DNA of 64,000 nucleotides from CAWDMC01 sp963803295 (GTDB taxonomy: Bacteria > Acidobacteriota > Terriglobia > UBA7540): positions 14,111 through 78,110 of the forward strand of contig CAWDMC010000017.1 of NCBI GenBank assembly GCA_963803295.1. The letters run 5' to 3'. This document shows, piece after piece, positions 42,868-52,948 of this stretch (the stretch's first letter is position 1; every line of letters starts with the position of its first letter). The translations under genes and the position numbers were made by a program. The notes below the pieces were generated by a model, which saw nothing but the letters and a program-made list of their open reading frames with translations, was not told the DNA's origin and searched no databases.

Positions 42868-45711
42868 TTAGAAGTGAAACCCCACTTCAACCGAAAGGGT
42901 TCGGGGAGTCACGTAATGGGTTCCACTGAATGTCGACAGGAAATTATAGAGCGCCGCCTTATTCGTCAAGTTTATCGCTGACAAGCGGATGCTCCACTTG
43001 TACTTGTCCCCGTTGAAGAGGTTGTCTTGACCCACCGAGAGGTCGAAGAGATGGCGGGGCGCGATGCGAGGCGGGTTGTGATCGTCATCTTGGGTGCCGG
43101 GCGCAGGGACTTTTACGAGGTTAGACCCATACTGTCCTGCAGGGCATAGGCCGTCCGGGCTAATCGGCATATACGGGGTGGCAAACACGCTGCCGCAGTG
43201 AAGTCCCGCCTGGAACTGTTGATCCGGGGTTATCTCCGACACGTCCACCGCCGTGTCAGTTCCATTCGGTCCGTTGCCGCAATTACCTCCAGCGCAAGGC
43301 ACCGGCCCAGCAACCAGACCGCTGTCGTAGCGCCAGTTGAAGCCCACCCAGGGTCCACGCTTCCAGGGTTGGTATTGCACGTGAGTCGTCTGATTAAACC
43401 GCTCGTCGTGGTCGATGCGGAACACGCCGCTTCCTCCCTGCCCGGCTGGAGTAACGCCGATTCCGCTGACCTGCGGTTGGAAGAATCGCGCCGCCACGCT
43501 GGACATCACTACAAACGCCGTCAAGCCGTGGAAGTTCGGAACACTGGCGCGGATGGCAAAGCCAGGGATTTTCGAGTGATCCCACACGATGGGAAAGGTG
43601 ATGGGGGTGGCGCCCAACACGCTGAAGTCGTAGGCCCCGTGCGTGTATTTCCAAATGTATTCGCCGTCCACCACCAGGTACCGTCCGAAAGCCTGCTCGA
43701 GACCCGCGTGGTACTCGTTGCGTGTGCCGGGACTCAGCGGGACCGTCAGGCAAGGATAGCCCTGGGTGATCGACATGAGCGCATTGATCACAGGGTAATT
43801 GCATCCATTGCTGGCCAGGACCAGGTTCTCGTTGAACGGCGTCTCGAGGGCGCGAGCATACGAAAACCGCAGCACGGTGTTCGTTCGCTTGATGTTGTAG
43901 GAGACGCCGAGGCGGGGCTCCGCCTCTCTGAAGGTGGTGATGCCATTGTACAGATCGCCCCGAATTCCCAGGTTAAACGTCCAATTGTTCTTCCTAATGT
44001 TGTCCTGGATAAACAGGGCGATCTCTTTAATATCGGAATGCCCGTGGAAGGGGTATAGCCCGCTGGTCGAAGTGGGGCAGCCGTCCGAGCCCGGCAGGGG
44101 CACCGTTCGGGTCAGGTCGTAACAGCCGAGCAGCGGCACAAAGTCCGGATTCGCCTGCAGCGGCGCCGCGCAGTTTGCCGGATCAGTCAGCCCCGGAATT
44201 GTATTCGGGCTGCCGTCGGCATTCGAACAAACGGCGTTAAGGGTCGGATCGACGATCCCAAAGCTATCGTTCTCCGTCAGAAAGGTGTGCTCGAGCATCA
44301 CCCCAGCTTTCAAGTCGTGAATGCCCTTCACGTAGGCCACGTCTGCGTGCCCGCCGGTACTCGTGAGCCGGCGCCTCTGGCCGATCGTCTGAAGCTGAAG
44401 ATCGGGCGTTAGGTCGGCGAAGGGATTACCGCTGGGGTAGTAGTTGTAGCGATCTTGCCGGACAAAGCCGCCCAGCGTGAACACAACATGGGTGTCGATT
44501 AAGCGGGTCCAAGTGGGTGCAATGTTAAACGTTTTGATCTGCGAACGCTGGTCGGTAGGGCCTACAGGAAGGCCGTTCGGTCCAAGGCCTCCGCTGTCGA
44601 CCACGAGCCCGGACCATGCGCCGGCGTTTTGAGCGTCGAACGGGTTGGGAGTCTGGAACCAGGACCGGGTAAACTGCAAGTTCACATTCACCGTGTCGGC
44701 CTGGGAGGGCTTGAAGTCGACGCGGTCGAAGAGGTTCTGCTGATTGCCCTTGGCGTGCATGACGGTGAACTCCGGCGGGTCGAGAAACCGGCTGGTGTTC
44801 AAACCGTTGGCGGAAACGAAGTTGCCCCACGACTTTCCTCCGTAACCGAAGTCGAATCCCGCGTTCGTCGTCCCAAACGTCCCGTAAGATGCAGTCACGT
44901 CGCCATGCGGCTGACTCTCCCCAAGGCCTGAACGCGTAGTTGCGACGATGACCAGACTGGTTTTGTCGCCATACTCCGCAGGAGGAGCGCCCTGGATCAC
45001 CTCCATCGACTGCACGGCATCTATCGGAAGTTGATTGGAGAAGACTTTGCTTTGCTGATCGGTGATCGGCTGGCCGTCGACCGAGAACGAGTTTTCCGCG
45101 TGATCACCCATTCCGTGGAAGAGGCCATTGGAATCTGCTGCGATACCCGGCGCGGCCAGCGTCACCAGGGAACTCAGCGATGAAGATTGGCTTTCCAGGG
45201 GAAGCTTGTCAAACAACGCCCGGTCCACGTCCGTATGCGTCGTGGGATCAAGCTCGATCAGATCTCCGGCTTCGCTGGTGACGGTCACCGTGGTCTTCCC
45301 GCCGGCCAATTGCATGGCGATATTTAAGCTAACGGGAACCGCCGAGTTGACCTGAACATCCTGCGTGAACTCGGCAAATCCGGTCGCGGTGACCGTCAGG
45401 TGATAGGGGTTAAAGGGTACGTTGCCGAAGCTGAAGGCACCCGCGCTGTCGGTCGTGGCAGTGCGTGTAAAACCGCTCACAGGATTGTAGATGGTGACGG
45501 TCGCGCCTGCGACGGATGCGTGGGAGGGGTCAGTTACCGTACCGGTGAGTCCGCCCGCGCGGCCGAGGGTCTGAGCCGCTGCAACCCCAGGATGGGCCAG
45601 TAGGTAAAAGCAAAGAGCCTGAGCGAACCATAAGAGCTGGCGCGGCCGGGCGCGGCCAGGACGGTTTGGGCGAGGTGAGCGCGACGAGCTTGCGAATGCA
45701 GTAGGGTCCAT
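42868..45711 (-). CDS. TonB-dependent receptor with carboxypeptidase-regulatory-like domain
   Basis: 947-residue outer-membrane receptor of the Acidobacteriota Oar/CarboxypepD_reg type. A signal peptide (ALCFYLLAHPGVAAAQ) precedes a CarboxypepD_reg domain (LTGTVTDPSHASVAGATVTI). The plug contains SFSVDGQPITDQQSKVF and VIQGAPPAEYGDKTSLVI; the barrel follows, ending in VTPRTLSVEVGFHF with terminal phenylalanine as barrel proteins need. AAGGAG lies 7 bases before ATG 45711. Ligand unknown; family members often handle glycans or large ligands. Confidence 0.92.
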   Translation of the reverse strand: MDPTAFASSSRSPRPNRPGRARPRQLLWFAQALCFYLLAHPGVAAAQTLGRAGGLTGTVTDPSHASVAGATVTIYNPVSGFTRTATTDSAGAFSFGNVPFNPYHLTVTATGFAEFTQDVQVNSAVPVSLNIAMQLAGGKTTVTVTSEAGDLIELDPTTHTDVDRALFDKLPLESQSSSLSSLVTLAAPGIAADSNGLFHGMGDHAENSFSVDGQPITDQQSKVFSNQLPIDAVQSMEVIQGAPPAEYGDKTSLVIVATTRSGLGESQPHGDVTASYGTFGTTNAGFDFGYGGKSWGNFVSANGLNTSRFLDPPEFTVMHAKGNQQNLFDRVDFKPSQADTVNVNLQFTRSWFQTPNPFDAQNAGAWSGLVVDSGGLGPNGLPVGPTDQRSQIKTFNIAPTWTRLIDTHVVFTLGGFVRQDRYNYYPSGNPFADLTPDLQLQTIGQRRRLTSTGGHADVAYVKGIHDLKAGVMLEHTFLTENDSFGIVDPTLNAVCSNADGSPNTIPGLTDPANCAAPLQANPDFVPLLGCYDLTRTVPLPGSDGCPTSTSGLYPFHGHSDIKEIALFIQDNIRKNNWTFNLGIRGDLYNGITTFREAEPRLGVSYNIKRTNTVLRFSYARALETPFNENLVLASNGCNYPVINALMSITQGYPCLTVPLSPGTRNEYHAGLEQAFGRYLVVDGEYIWKYTHGAYDFSVLGATPITFPIVWDHSKIPGFAIRASVPNFHGLTAFVVMSSVAARFFQPQVSGIGVTPAGQGGSGVFRIDHDERFNQTTHVQYQPWKRGPWVGFNWRYDSGLVAGPVPCAGGNCGNGPNGTDTAVDVSEITPDQQFQAGLHCGSVFATPYMPISPDGLCPAGQYGSNLVKVPAPGTQDDDHNPPRIAPRHLFDLSVGQDNLFNGDKYKWSIRLSAINLTNKAALYNFLSTFSGTHYVTPRTLSVEVGFHF

Positions 45712-46527
45712 GAATTCTCCTTGGTGGCAAAGTTTGCTGGTCCGCCTGTCTCGGCGGCGTTGGTAGAGGCGGCTTGAGGGCCTCGCGGACTAGCGGCCCG
45801 ACTTGAGCCTTCAGGAACTACAACGGTGGGCTCATTCGAAACCGTGGCCAGCCAGACACCTAGGCCAGTTCAGCAGATTGCCAGAAAGGAAAAGGAGGAT
45901 CGCGACCGGCGAGACTGAGGTGAGAGATAAGGGAATGGTCAAGCGTGCCTGCAACGACGAGGCGCGGAGCGCGAGGCGCCCGGAAGTACACCACACTGAC
46001 GGTGGTTGGGTGCACCGCCGTGTGACGTGCGATGCGGCAGGCAAGGCAGACCGGGTTCGAATCGGGTGGCGTAACCTGCCAGGAAAGCTGGTGGGAACTT
46101 TGATCTGCGCCGGCGAAGTCATCGCCCGCGTCAAGGTGATGGTGAAGCTGCAGGATGAAGAAGAGATGAACCTGCAGGAGCGCGGCGAGCCATGTGGTGG
46201 CAAGATGCAGCTTGCGGCTCCGGGATTGGGTTCTATCACTCAAGACTACCTGCCTAAGGCAACATCGTCGATCACCAGCACTATCATGCACGATCCATCC
46301 ATTCAGTATAAGCCGAATACAGACGTTGGAGAATCCAAAGATCCTGGAGACCCAAGCTGAGGTTCACTGAAGCTTGCGAATCCAGTTGCGTAACTCTTGC
46401 AGCCATTGCGTGCGCCTTAGCGATGCACTACGTTCAACGATGAAACGGGAATGCCCACCCTCAAAGCCCGCACTTACTGGAGCAAACGGAGTGCCGGCGT
46501 CAGTTCGCTACCTGAGGGGATCTAGTC
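45712..46527. other. Long interval without a convincing gene
   Basis: 816 bases between the TonB receptor start and the sugar-isomerase stop. A 185-codon plus-strand frame (45803-46360) and an antisense 135-codon frame overlap here. Neither has a recognisable domain, signal or ribosome-binding site, so I do not call them. The first 100 bases should hold the receptor promoter. Confidence 0.4.
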
Positions 46528-47094
46528 TTAGGCGTTAACGACTTCGGTATCCATGAAGTAGTAGCAGATCATGTGGCAGACGATCATGTGGGCATCTTCG
46601 ATGCGGCCCATGTGGGGCACCGGCACCTGAATATTGAGCTCCGCCAGCGGACCGAGTTTGCCGCCGTTGCGTCCCGTCAGGGCGATAGTCCGGCATCCGA
46701 CGGTGTTAGCGTACTCGATGGCGCGCAGCACGTTGGGCGAATTTCCCGAGCCGCTGATTCCCATGAACAGGTCGCCAGGTTCGGCGAAGTTCTTCAGTTG
46801 CTCGACGAACACGCATTCGTAGCTCACGTCGTTGGCGTAGGCGGTGAGGGTGGGGAGTTGATCCGTAAAGGCCATGATGCGGAACCTTGAGTCCCGGTTG
46901 AAGCTCGCACCCTTCACCATATCGCAGGCAAAGTGCGAAGCCGTGGAAGCGCTCCCGCCGTTGCCGCATACAAAAATCCGACGCTGGTTGGCGCGCGCGT
47001 CCTTAAAAAGCTCGATGGCCCTGTCGACCTTTTCCAGATCAATGCTATCGATGGTTTCGAGAAGATGGGTTCTATAATCTGTCGTAAAATTCAT
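46528..47094 (-). CDS. SIS-domain phosphosugar isomerase (GmhA-like)
   Basis: 188 residues, single SIS domain. IFVCGNGGSASTASHFACD matches the GmhA/DiaA-type signature, followed by GISGSGNSPNVLRAIEYAN and EDAHMIVCHMICYYF. GmhA converts sedoheptulose-7-phosphate to D-glycero-D-manno-heptose-7-phosphate for LPS core. Its start overlaps the ROK kinase stop as ATGA, so the kinase and isomerase are coupled and likely act on related sugars. AgaS-like function is an alternative. Confidence 0.85.
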   Translation of the reverse strand: MNFTTDYRTHLLETIDSIDLEKVDRAIELFKDARANQRRIFVCGNGGSASTASHFACDMVKGASFNRDSRFRIMAFTDQLPTLTAYANDVSYECVFVEQLKNFAEPGDLFMGISGSGNSPNVLRAIEYANTVGCRTIALTGRNGGKLGPLAELNIQVPVPHMGRIEDAHMIVCHMICYYFMDTEVVNA

Positions 47095-47942
47095 AGTTTT
47101 TTCGCTAGTTCGAGCGCTCCATAAAGTACGCTATCGTCGCCGAGGGCCGCGGGCACCACGTCGATACGCGCGCCGGACCAGGAGGTGATCCGCTGGCGCA
47201 ATTCCGTCCGCAGGGGTCCGAACAACTTCTCGCCGGCCTTGGGGATGCCGCCCCCGATCACGATGCGTGCCGGGTTCAATATCATGATACACGCCTTAAG
47301 ACCGAGAGCAAGATCAATCACGTAGCGGCGGACGAAGTCGGGGTCCTCAATTAGCTCCTTGGCGGTCTTGCCGTAATCGTGTTCGAGCCATAAGCCGGAG
47401 CACATGCGCTCGAAACAGCCGTTAGCGCCGCACAGACACTCGGGTCCGTCAGGACGGATGGTCATGTGGCCCAGTTCGCCGCCATAGGAATCGGCGCCTC
47501 GCCAGATCCTGCCGTCTTCGTAAATGCCGCCGCCGATGCCGGTGGAGAGTGTCATGTAGAAGAGGGGGGAACAGCCTCTACCTGCGCCATGAAGAGCTTC
47601 GCCGAGCGCGCCGACGTTGGCGTCGTTGTCCATAATGGTGGGAATGCCGAGCAGTTCTTTCAGATACGACGTCAGGCGGAAGTCGCGCCAGCCGCCCACG
47701 TGCGTGGAGAGGGCGATACGCTGCTCGGCGAAAATCACCGGACCGCCGAAGCCGACACCGCAGCGTCCGAGTTGTATCTCGCCCTGCCACTGGTGAGCCA
47801 GTTCGCTGATCTGCTGCAGCATCCAGTCTTTGCCACCTTCCTTGTCGGTGGCGCGAGACTCCCGGCGAATCATGCGATCCTGCCCGTCGAAGATGGCCAT
47901 GGAGAATTTCGTGCCGCCGATGTCGATCGCCAGCGTATTCAT
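47091..47942 (-). CDS. ROK-family sugar kinase
   Basis: 283 residues. ATP motif LAIDIGGTKFSMAIFDG, catalytic aspartate in TIMDNDANVGALGEA, zinc-binding CLCGANGCFE preceded by GHM. No N-terminal helix-turn-helix, so a kinase and not a ROK repressor. GGAGGACAG precedes ATG 47942. Glucokinase or a related hexose kinase; coupled to the SIS isomerase gene downstream. Confidence 0.92.
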   Translation of the reverse strand: MNTLAIDIGGTKFSMAIFDGQDRMIRRESRATDKEGGKDWMLQQISELAHQWQGEIQLGRCGVGFGGPVIFAEQRIALSTHVGGWRDFRLTSYLKELLGIPTIMDNDANVGALGEALHGAGRGCSPLFYMTLSTGIGGGIYEDGRIWRGADSYGGELGHMTIRPDGPECLCGANGCFERMCSGLWLEHDYGKTAKELIEDPDFVRRYVIDLALGLKACIMILNPARIVIGGGIPKAGEKLFGPLRTELRQRITSWSGARIDVVPAALGDDSVLYGALELAKKL

Positions 47943-48256
47943 TTTGGGTAGCTGTCCTCCAGGTCGGCCTTGGGCAACAGGATATCGGGCCTTCGGGTGC
48001 TTGGCGCCGAGTCGCCTACTATACTCGAAACTGCCGAGAACGGAAAGGCCAGGGAGCGGAGGTTTAAGTCCTTAGAATTGCATCTTCGGTGAAGCCGCTG
48101 TATCCTTAATTTACCCGATAGACTTTCGAAACCGCGGCAGAGTGGAGATAGTGCTAGGTTCCCGAGCCGCAAGGAGACTTTCGGAGCGCACCCCGCCTGC
48201 GACGCCGTCAGGTAATCTGCGCCATCCCGCAATCCTACAGCAGGGAGTTGCCAAGC
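47943..48256. other. Divergent promoter region, no gene
   Basis: 314 bases between the ROK kinase and the sigma-54 activator. No gene seen. An AGGGAG at 48242 serves the activator. Confidence 0.45.
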
Positions 48257-51253
48257 ATGAAGGGTCCCATTCCTGCCAACGAAGCGGAGCGGCTGGCGGC
48301 GTTGCGTCGATACCGCATCCTCGACACGCTTCCTGAACAGGACTTCAATGATCTGACCTCATTGGCTGCGCGCATCTGCGAAACGCCCACGGCGTCGGTT
48401 ACCTTGGTCGATGCCGAGCGCCAGTGGTTCAAAGCGAAAGTCGGCATGGAAGCAACGGAGACTCCCCGCGATCTCGCCTTTTGCGCGCATGCTATCTTGC
48501 AATCAGATCTGCTGATAGTACCGGATGCCTCTGCCGACGCGCGCTTTTCGACCAACCCTTTGGTAACGGGTCCACCTCACATCCGCTTTTACGCCGGAGC
48601 CCCCTTGATCACACCGGATGGATATGCCCTGGGGACGCTGTGTGTGATTGATGTAGTGCCGCACGACCTGACAGCGGGGCAGGCCAACGCGCTCCAGGCA
48701 CTGGGTCGCCAGGTGGTAGCCCAACTGGAGCTGCGAAGGGCGCGGGCCGATCAGGAATCTGAGTTACAGAAAACCGAGGAACGATGGCGGGCCGTTTTTG
48801 ACAAATCGGCGATCGGCGTCGCCTTGACGGACGACAAAGGCCGCTTCCTCGCCGTGAATTCTGCTTACGAGAAAATGCTGGGCTATACCGAGGAAGAGCT
48901 GCGGAAGCTCTCGTTTTGGGATGTTACTCCGGAGGAATTCCGACCAGCCAACCGGACGCTCGCGGGCGAGATGTGGACGGGAAACCGCCAACAGTATGAG
49001 CTCGAAAAGCCGTATCGACGCAAGGATGGAAGTCTGATTTGGGTGAGACTCCACGCCTCTCTTGTATCGGGCACGGGTAGTATGCCACTACTTGGCCTGG
49101 CGCTCTGCGAAGATATCACGGAGCGCAAGCGAGCCGAAGAGGCACTGCGCAAGAGTGAGGGATGGAGTCGTACTCTGCTCGAGATCAACAACGCCATAAT
49201 TACGAATCTCTCGGAAGAAGCCCTGCTGCGCTCGGTCGCCGAGGCGCTGCATCGAGTGGTGCGGTTTGAGCGCGCGGCTATGACGCTTTACCAGCCTGAC
49301 AAGGATGTCTTTCGATTTGTGGCCATTGAGGGTAGTTCCTCCTCCGATTACTTCCGGCCTGGTCTTGAGATCAATCCGCAGGAAAGCAGTGTCGGATGGG
49401 TGTTTCATCATCACCGGCACATTCTCCGGCGCGACCTCAACCAGGAGCAGCAGTACACGAACGAGCGGCGCCTCGCGCAGGAGGGCATGCGATCTCATTG
49501 CGTAGTCCCGCTGATTGTACGCGGAAGGAGTATCGGCACCCTCAACGTGGCCAGCAGTGCACCCGACCAGTACTCCGAGGAAGTGGCAATATTTTTGCAA
49601 GAAGTCGCTAATCAGGTTGCGCTGGCTGTCGAGAACATGAGATCGTACGAGGAAATCGCATCCTTGAATACAAGGGTCGCTCTGACGGCCGACCGCCTTA
49701 GGATCCTCCTACAGATCAATAACGCCCTGATCATGAATCTGTCCGAGGAAACGCTCCTGCGTGCTGTTGCCGAGGCAATTCGCCGGGTGGTACCCTTCGA
49801 CGGAACTGCCCTGACGCTGTATCTTCCGGAAAAAGATGCATTTCGATACTTGGCTGCCGCTAGCCGCTTCACTTCAGATTATTTCCGGGCGGGAATCGAG
49901 TTCGATCGCAAGGCAAGCATTTCAGGGTGGGTTTTCGATCATCAGCGGCCCGTAGTTCGCCAAGATCTTGAGAAAGAGCAGCAATATGCGAACGATCGAC
50001 AACTGGTCGCGGACGGCGTGAGGTCGGACTGCATTGTCCCTCTGATTGCGCGGGGAACTAGCATCGGTACCCTCAACGTCGGAAGCACAACCAAGAACCA
50101 GTACTCCAAGGCGGACGCGGAGTTTTTGCAGGAAGTCGCCAATCAGATTGCGCTGGCCTTCGAGAACATGAAATCGCATGAAGAGATTGCGACGCTGAAG
50201 GCCAGGCTGGAGAAAGAGAACGTTTACCTCCAGGATGAGATCCGCGCCGAGCACAACTTCGAAGAGATTGTGGGCAACAGCCCCGCGCTGCTCCAAGTGC
50301 TCCGCAAGGTCGAGCAGGTTGCCCCAACCGACTCTACCGTGCTCATCTGCGGCGAGACCGGGACCGGAAAGGAACTGATCGCGCGGGCGATCCACGACCT
50401 CAGCGGGCGCAAGAGCCGTCCGCTAGTGAAGGTGAATTGCAGTGCCATCTCGGCGGGCTTGGTTGAGAGCGAGTTATTCGGTCACGTCAAGGGAGCTTTT
50501 ACCGGCGCGCATGAGCGTCACATTGGCCGGTTTGAAGTGGCCGACAGCGGCACGATCTTCCTCGATGAAATCGGCGAGTTGCCCCTCGAGACACAAGTCA
50601 AGCTGCTGCGTGTTCTCCAGGAGCGCGAGTTCGACCCGGTGGGCAGTAACCGGCCCGTGCGCGTGGACGTGCGGGTCATCGCGGCTACGAACCGAGATCT
50701 TGAGGAGTGCATTCAGGCCGGCCGCTTCCGCTCTGATTTGTTCTATCGTCTGAACGTTTTCCCCTTGGAAGTGCCCCCTTTGCGGGACCGTCGTTCCGAC
50801 ATCCCTCAACTGGTGACATTCTGTCTGTCGCGTTTTTCGAAGAAGTTCGGCAAGAAGGTGGAGACCATTTCCCAGGAGACGATGGAAAGGTTAATGAACT
50901 ATCCATGGCCAGGCAACGTCCGAGAGCTGCAGAATGTTATCGAGCGCGCGGTGATTCTATCACCCGGCCCTAGTCTTTTGCTGGAGCAGGAACTCCCGTC
51001 AGGACCCTCCCTTGGAAGTGACACGCATAAGCTTGACGTACTTGGTCAGACGCCTCCGCCGGAAAGTTCTGACACCCGGCTCCCCACTTTGGCGGAGGTA
51101 GAGTGCAGTCACATCCTCGCCGCCCTTCAGCAGACCGGTGGTGTGATTGAGGGGCAAAAGGGCGCAGCGAAAATCCTGAACGTTCATCCCAACACTCTCC
51201 GCCATAGGATCCAGAAGCTGGGGATCAGGCGCCCCGGCTACCACCAGCGGTAG
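48257..51253 (+). CDS. Sigma-54-dependent activator with GAF-PAS-GAF-GAF sensor array
   Basis: 998 residues from ATG 48257. Order: GAF (about 15-165, ILDTLPEQDFNDLTSLAARI), PAS (about 172-290, ending EDITERKRAEE), GAF (about 310-465), GAF (about 480-635), AAA+ (about 665-900), Fis-type helix-turn-helix (about 945-985). Walker A is GETGTGKE, the sigma-54 contact loop is GAFTGA, and LFYRLNVFPLEVPPLRDR is typical. The second and third GAF domains are near-duplicates (both carry SDYFR, SGWVF/VGWVF, SIGTLNV, FLQEVANQ). FhlA/NorR-like logic: a small ligand or redox signal on the GAFs drives promoter opening by sigma-54 RNA polymerase. No target operon is obvious. Confidence 0.93.
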   Translation: MKGPIPANEAERLAALRRYRILDTLPEQDFNDLTSLAARICETPTASVTLVDAERQWFKAKVGMEATETPRDLAFCAHAILQSDLLIVPDASADARFSTNPLVTGPPHIRFYAGAPLITPDGYALGTLCVIDVVPHDLTAGQANALQALGRQVVAQLELRRARADQESELQKTEERWRAVFDKSAIGVALTDDKGRFLAVNSAYEKMLGYTEEELRKLSFWDVTPEEFRPANRTLAGEMWTGNRQQYELEKPYRRKDGSLIWVRLHASLVSGTGSMPLLGLALCEDITERKRAEEALRKSEGWSRTLLEINNAIITNLSEEALLRSVAEALHRVVRFERAAMTLYQPDKDVFRFVAIEGSSSSDYFRPGLEINPQESSVGWVFHHHRHILRRDLNQEQQYTNERRLAQEGMRSHCVVPLIVRGRSIGTLNVASSAPDQYSEEVAIFLQEVANQVALAVENMRSYEEIASLNTRVALTADRLRILLQINNALIMNLSEETLLRAVAEAIRRVVPFDGTALTLYLPEKDAFRYLAAASRFTSDYFRAGIEFDRKASISGWVFDHQRPVVRQDLEKEQQYANDRQLVADGVRSDCIVPLIARGTSIGTLNVGSTTKNQYSKADAEFLQEVANQIALAFENMKSHEEIATLKARLEKENVYLQDEIRAEHNFEEIVGNSPALLQVLRKVEQVAPTDSTVLICGETGTGKELIARAIHDLSGRKSRPLVKVNCSAISAGLVESELFGHVKGAFTGAHERHIGRFEVADSGTIFLDEIGELPLETQVKLLRVLQEREFDPVGSNRPVRVDVRVIAATNRDLEECIQAGRFRSDLFYRLNVFPLEVPPLRDRRSDIPQLVTFCLSRFSKKFGKKVETISQETMERLMNYPWPGNVRELQNVIERAVILSPGPSLLLEQELPSGPSLGSDTHKLDVLGQTPPPESSDTRLPTLAEVECSHILAALQQTGGVIEGQKGAAKILNVHPNTLRHRIQKLGIRRPGYHQR

Positions 51254-51546
51254 TTCCGCCACCACATATAATGGCCACTCTACCGAACGGGTGCCTTGTG
51301 AGGTGACGCTTGTGCCGAGAGATTTCCTCGCTAGCGTCCGGCGAATTTCAAGTTCGCGAAACCAAGCCCGCAGAGCGCAACGTAATTCATTGACCCATTA
51401 GAAGATCTTATTCGCCTAAGATCTCTGCCGGAGAAAACCGCCCGCCGGAATCTCCTCACCGACCATAGCTGAAGTCACGGTAGGACGCCTGAAGAGAATG
51501 GCATCGCACCTGCTCCTCACGACAAGCGAAGCTGAGGATTTCTGGA

Positions 51547-51810
51547 ATGCTGAGGATAACCTTGGTTGACTCTTCTAACTCTTTTGTTAGGCTCCGCGTA
51601 GAGGGCCGATTGATAGGAGGGAGCATCGAGGAGTTGCGGCAAGCATGTGACCTGCATGCCCTCCGTGAGGGCATGCGGCTGATCATCGACTTGGCGGACG
51701 TCTCGTTCGCTGATGCCCATGGGATCGAACTCCTTAAGAACCTCGAAAGAGACAGAGTTAGCTTGCTGAACGTTGCGCCTTTCTTAGCTTTGCAGCTTCG
51801 CGGTTTTTGA
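51547..51810 (+). CDS. STAS-domain protein (anti-anti-sigma-like)
   Basis: 87 residues spanning one STAS domain: RLRVEGRLIGGSIEELRQAC and LIIDLADVSFADAHGIELL. In phosphorylatable anti-anti-sigma factors the loop after the strand carries a serine (D-S-S-G); here it is ADAHG, with no serine, so switching by serine phosphorylation is unlikely. GAGGA precedes ATG 51547. Intervals on both sides (51254-51546, 51811-52074) hold no gene. Confidence 0.75.
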   Translation: MLRITLVDSSNSFVRLRVEGRLIGGSIEELRQACDLHALREGMRLIIDLADVSFADAHGIELLKNLERDRVSLLNVAPFLALQLRGF

Positions 51811-52074
51811 AGTGGAAAGTACCACCACGAAAGAAAGGTGACGGGTAAAGGGAATTGGCAGGAACTACTATGTCCGGCACTTGGATACTGACACGGCACT
51901 AGTCCGCATGAAGCAGATGGCCTGCACCGTAAGGATCTGTCTAACCGGCTGCGACAGGATAAGGCGTTTGGTCATAGGACCTTTCCGCTCCGGTCACCCG
52001 ATAAAGTCGAGCTGAGAGCACTTTACTTTTGTGGCGGCCGTCCCCGATCCAAGGAAGTGCGCCTGAGGTGATCG

Positions 52075-52923
52075 ATGGCTATCAACGTGGAGACGATCCA
52101 TGGAAGCAACCCCGAGATAGGCGTTCAGATAAGCGAACGAGGCCAGTCGCGGAGCGCGAATTCGGAGGCGGACCGCTTGGCCAGTTTCATTTACCACGAT
52201 CTGCGTCATCCTTTGACTGCCATTTTGGCTTGCTCGGAGCTCCTCGCAGAATATGATCTGGACAGACCGCAACGTCAGGAGTTTTACCAGGAAATCCGCG
52301 GGGCTGTAAGCCAGATGAATGACCTCATTTCGCTGCTTATGGAGCTCTGCAAAGATCCTGGGACTTTCCGATCGGAAGTTGCAGACATCGTGGTCACCGT
52401 CAAGCGCGCGATTCGGATCGTAGCAGTAAGGCCGGAATTCCGGCGGGTTGCGATCCGCTATGAACACGAAGGCTTAACCGAGGGTCGATTCGATCCGGGA
52501 GGGTTGCAACAGGTGATCACAAACATCGTTCTCAATGCTTGCGAAGCGGTCTTGGCAGCCTCTGGGAGGGTAGAGGTACGGTCTTGGGGGCGGCAAGATT
52601 ACATGGAGATCAGCGTTTCCGATAATGGGCCGGGCATCCCCGAGCCCGTCCGTCAAGCTGTTTTCCAACCTTTCGTGAGTTATGGCAAAGAGGGGGGCAC
52701 GGGACTTGGCCTGGCGATTGTTCAGAAGATCGTCCGCGCTCATGGTGGAGACATCCGTTTAGATACTACAGGTGAGAACGGAACGCGCTTCAGGCTTGTT
52801 CTTCCATTTCTCGACCTACAACGCAGTGAGTCGTCGACCGCAAATAAGACGTCCTGCGGGTCCCACACTACACCTAAGAACGGAGCCTTCCCACTTCTCG
52901 TGTTCACCGGACCTTCAGCCTAA
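52075..52923 (+). CDS. Soluble sensor histidine kinase
   Basis: 282 residues with no transmembrane helix or sensory domain. HisKA box FIYHDLRHPLTAILACSE with the phospho-accepting histidine; ATPase N box NIVLNACEAV, G1 DNGPGIP, G2 GGTGLGLAIVQKI. GAGGTG precedes ATG 52075. No receiver-domain gene is adjacent, so it is an orphan kinase unless it acts with the STAS protein or the upstream activator. Confidence 0.9.
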   Translation: MAINVETIHGSNPEIGVQISERGQSRSANSEADRLASFIYHDLRHPLTAILACSELLAEYDLDRPQRQEFYQEIRGAVSQMNDLISLLMELCKDPGTFRSEVADIVVTVKRAIRIVAVRPEFRRVAIRYEHEGLTEGRFDPGGLQQVITNIVLNACEAVLAASGRVEVRSWGRQDYMEISVSDNGPGIPEPVRQAVFQPFVSYGKEGGTGLGLAIVQKIVRAHGGDIRLDTTGENGTRFRLVLPFLDLQRSESSTANKTSCGSHTTPKNGAFPLLVFTGPSA

Positions 52924-52948
52924 CACGCCGGAGTAGAAAGGACATATT

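Noticed and set aside
46050..46075. tRNA T-arm-like GGTTCGAATC
   Set aside because: The flanking stem bases do not pair and no acceptor, D or anticodon arms could be assembled around it.
45803..46360. 185-codon open frame between the TonB receptor and the sugar isomerase
   Set aside because: No ribosome-binding site, no recognisable domain, and equally long antisense frames overlap it.
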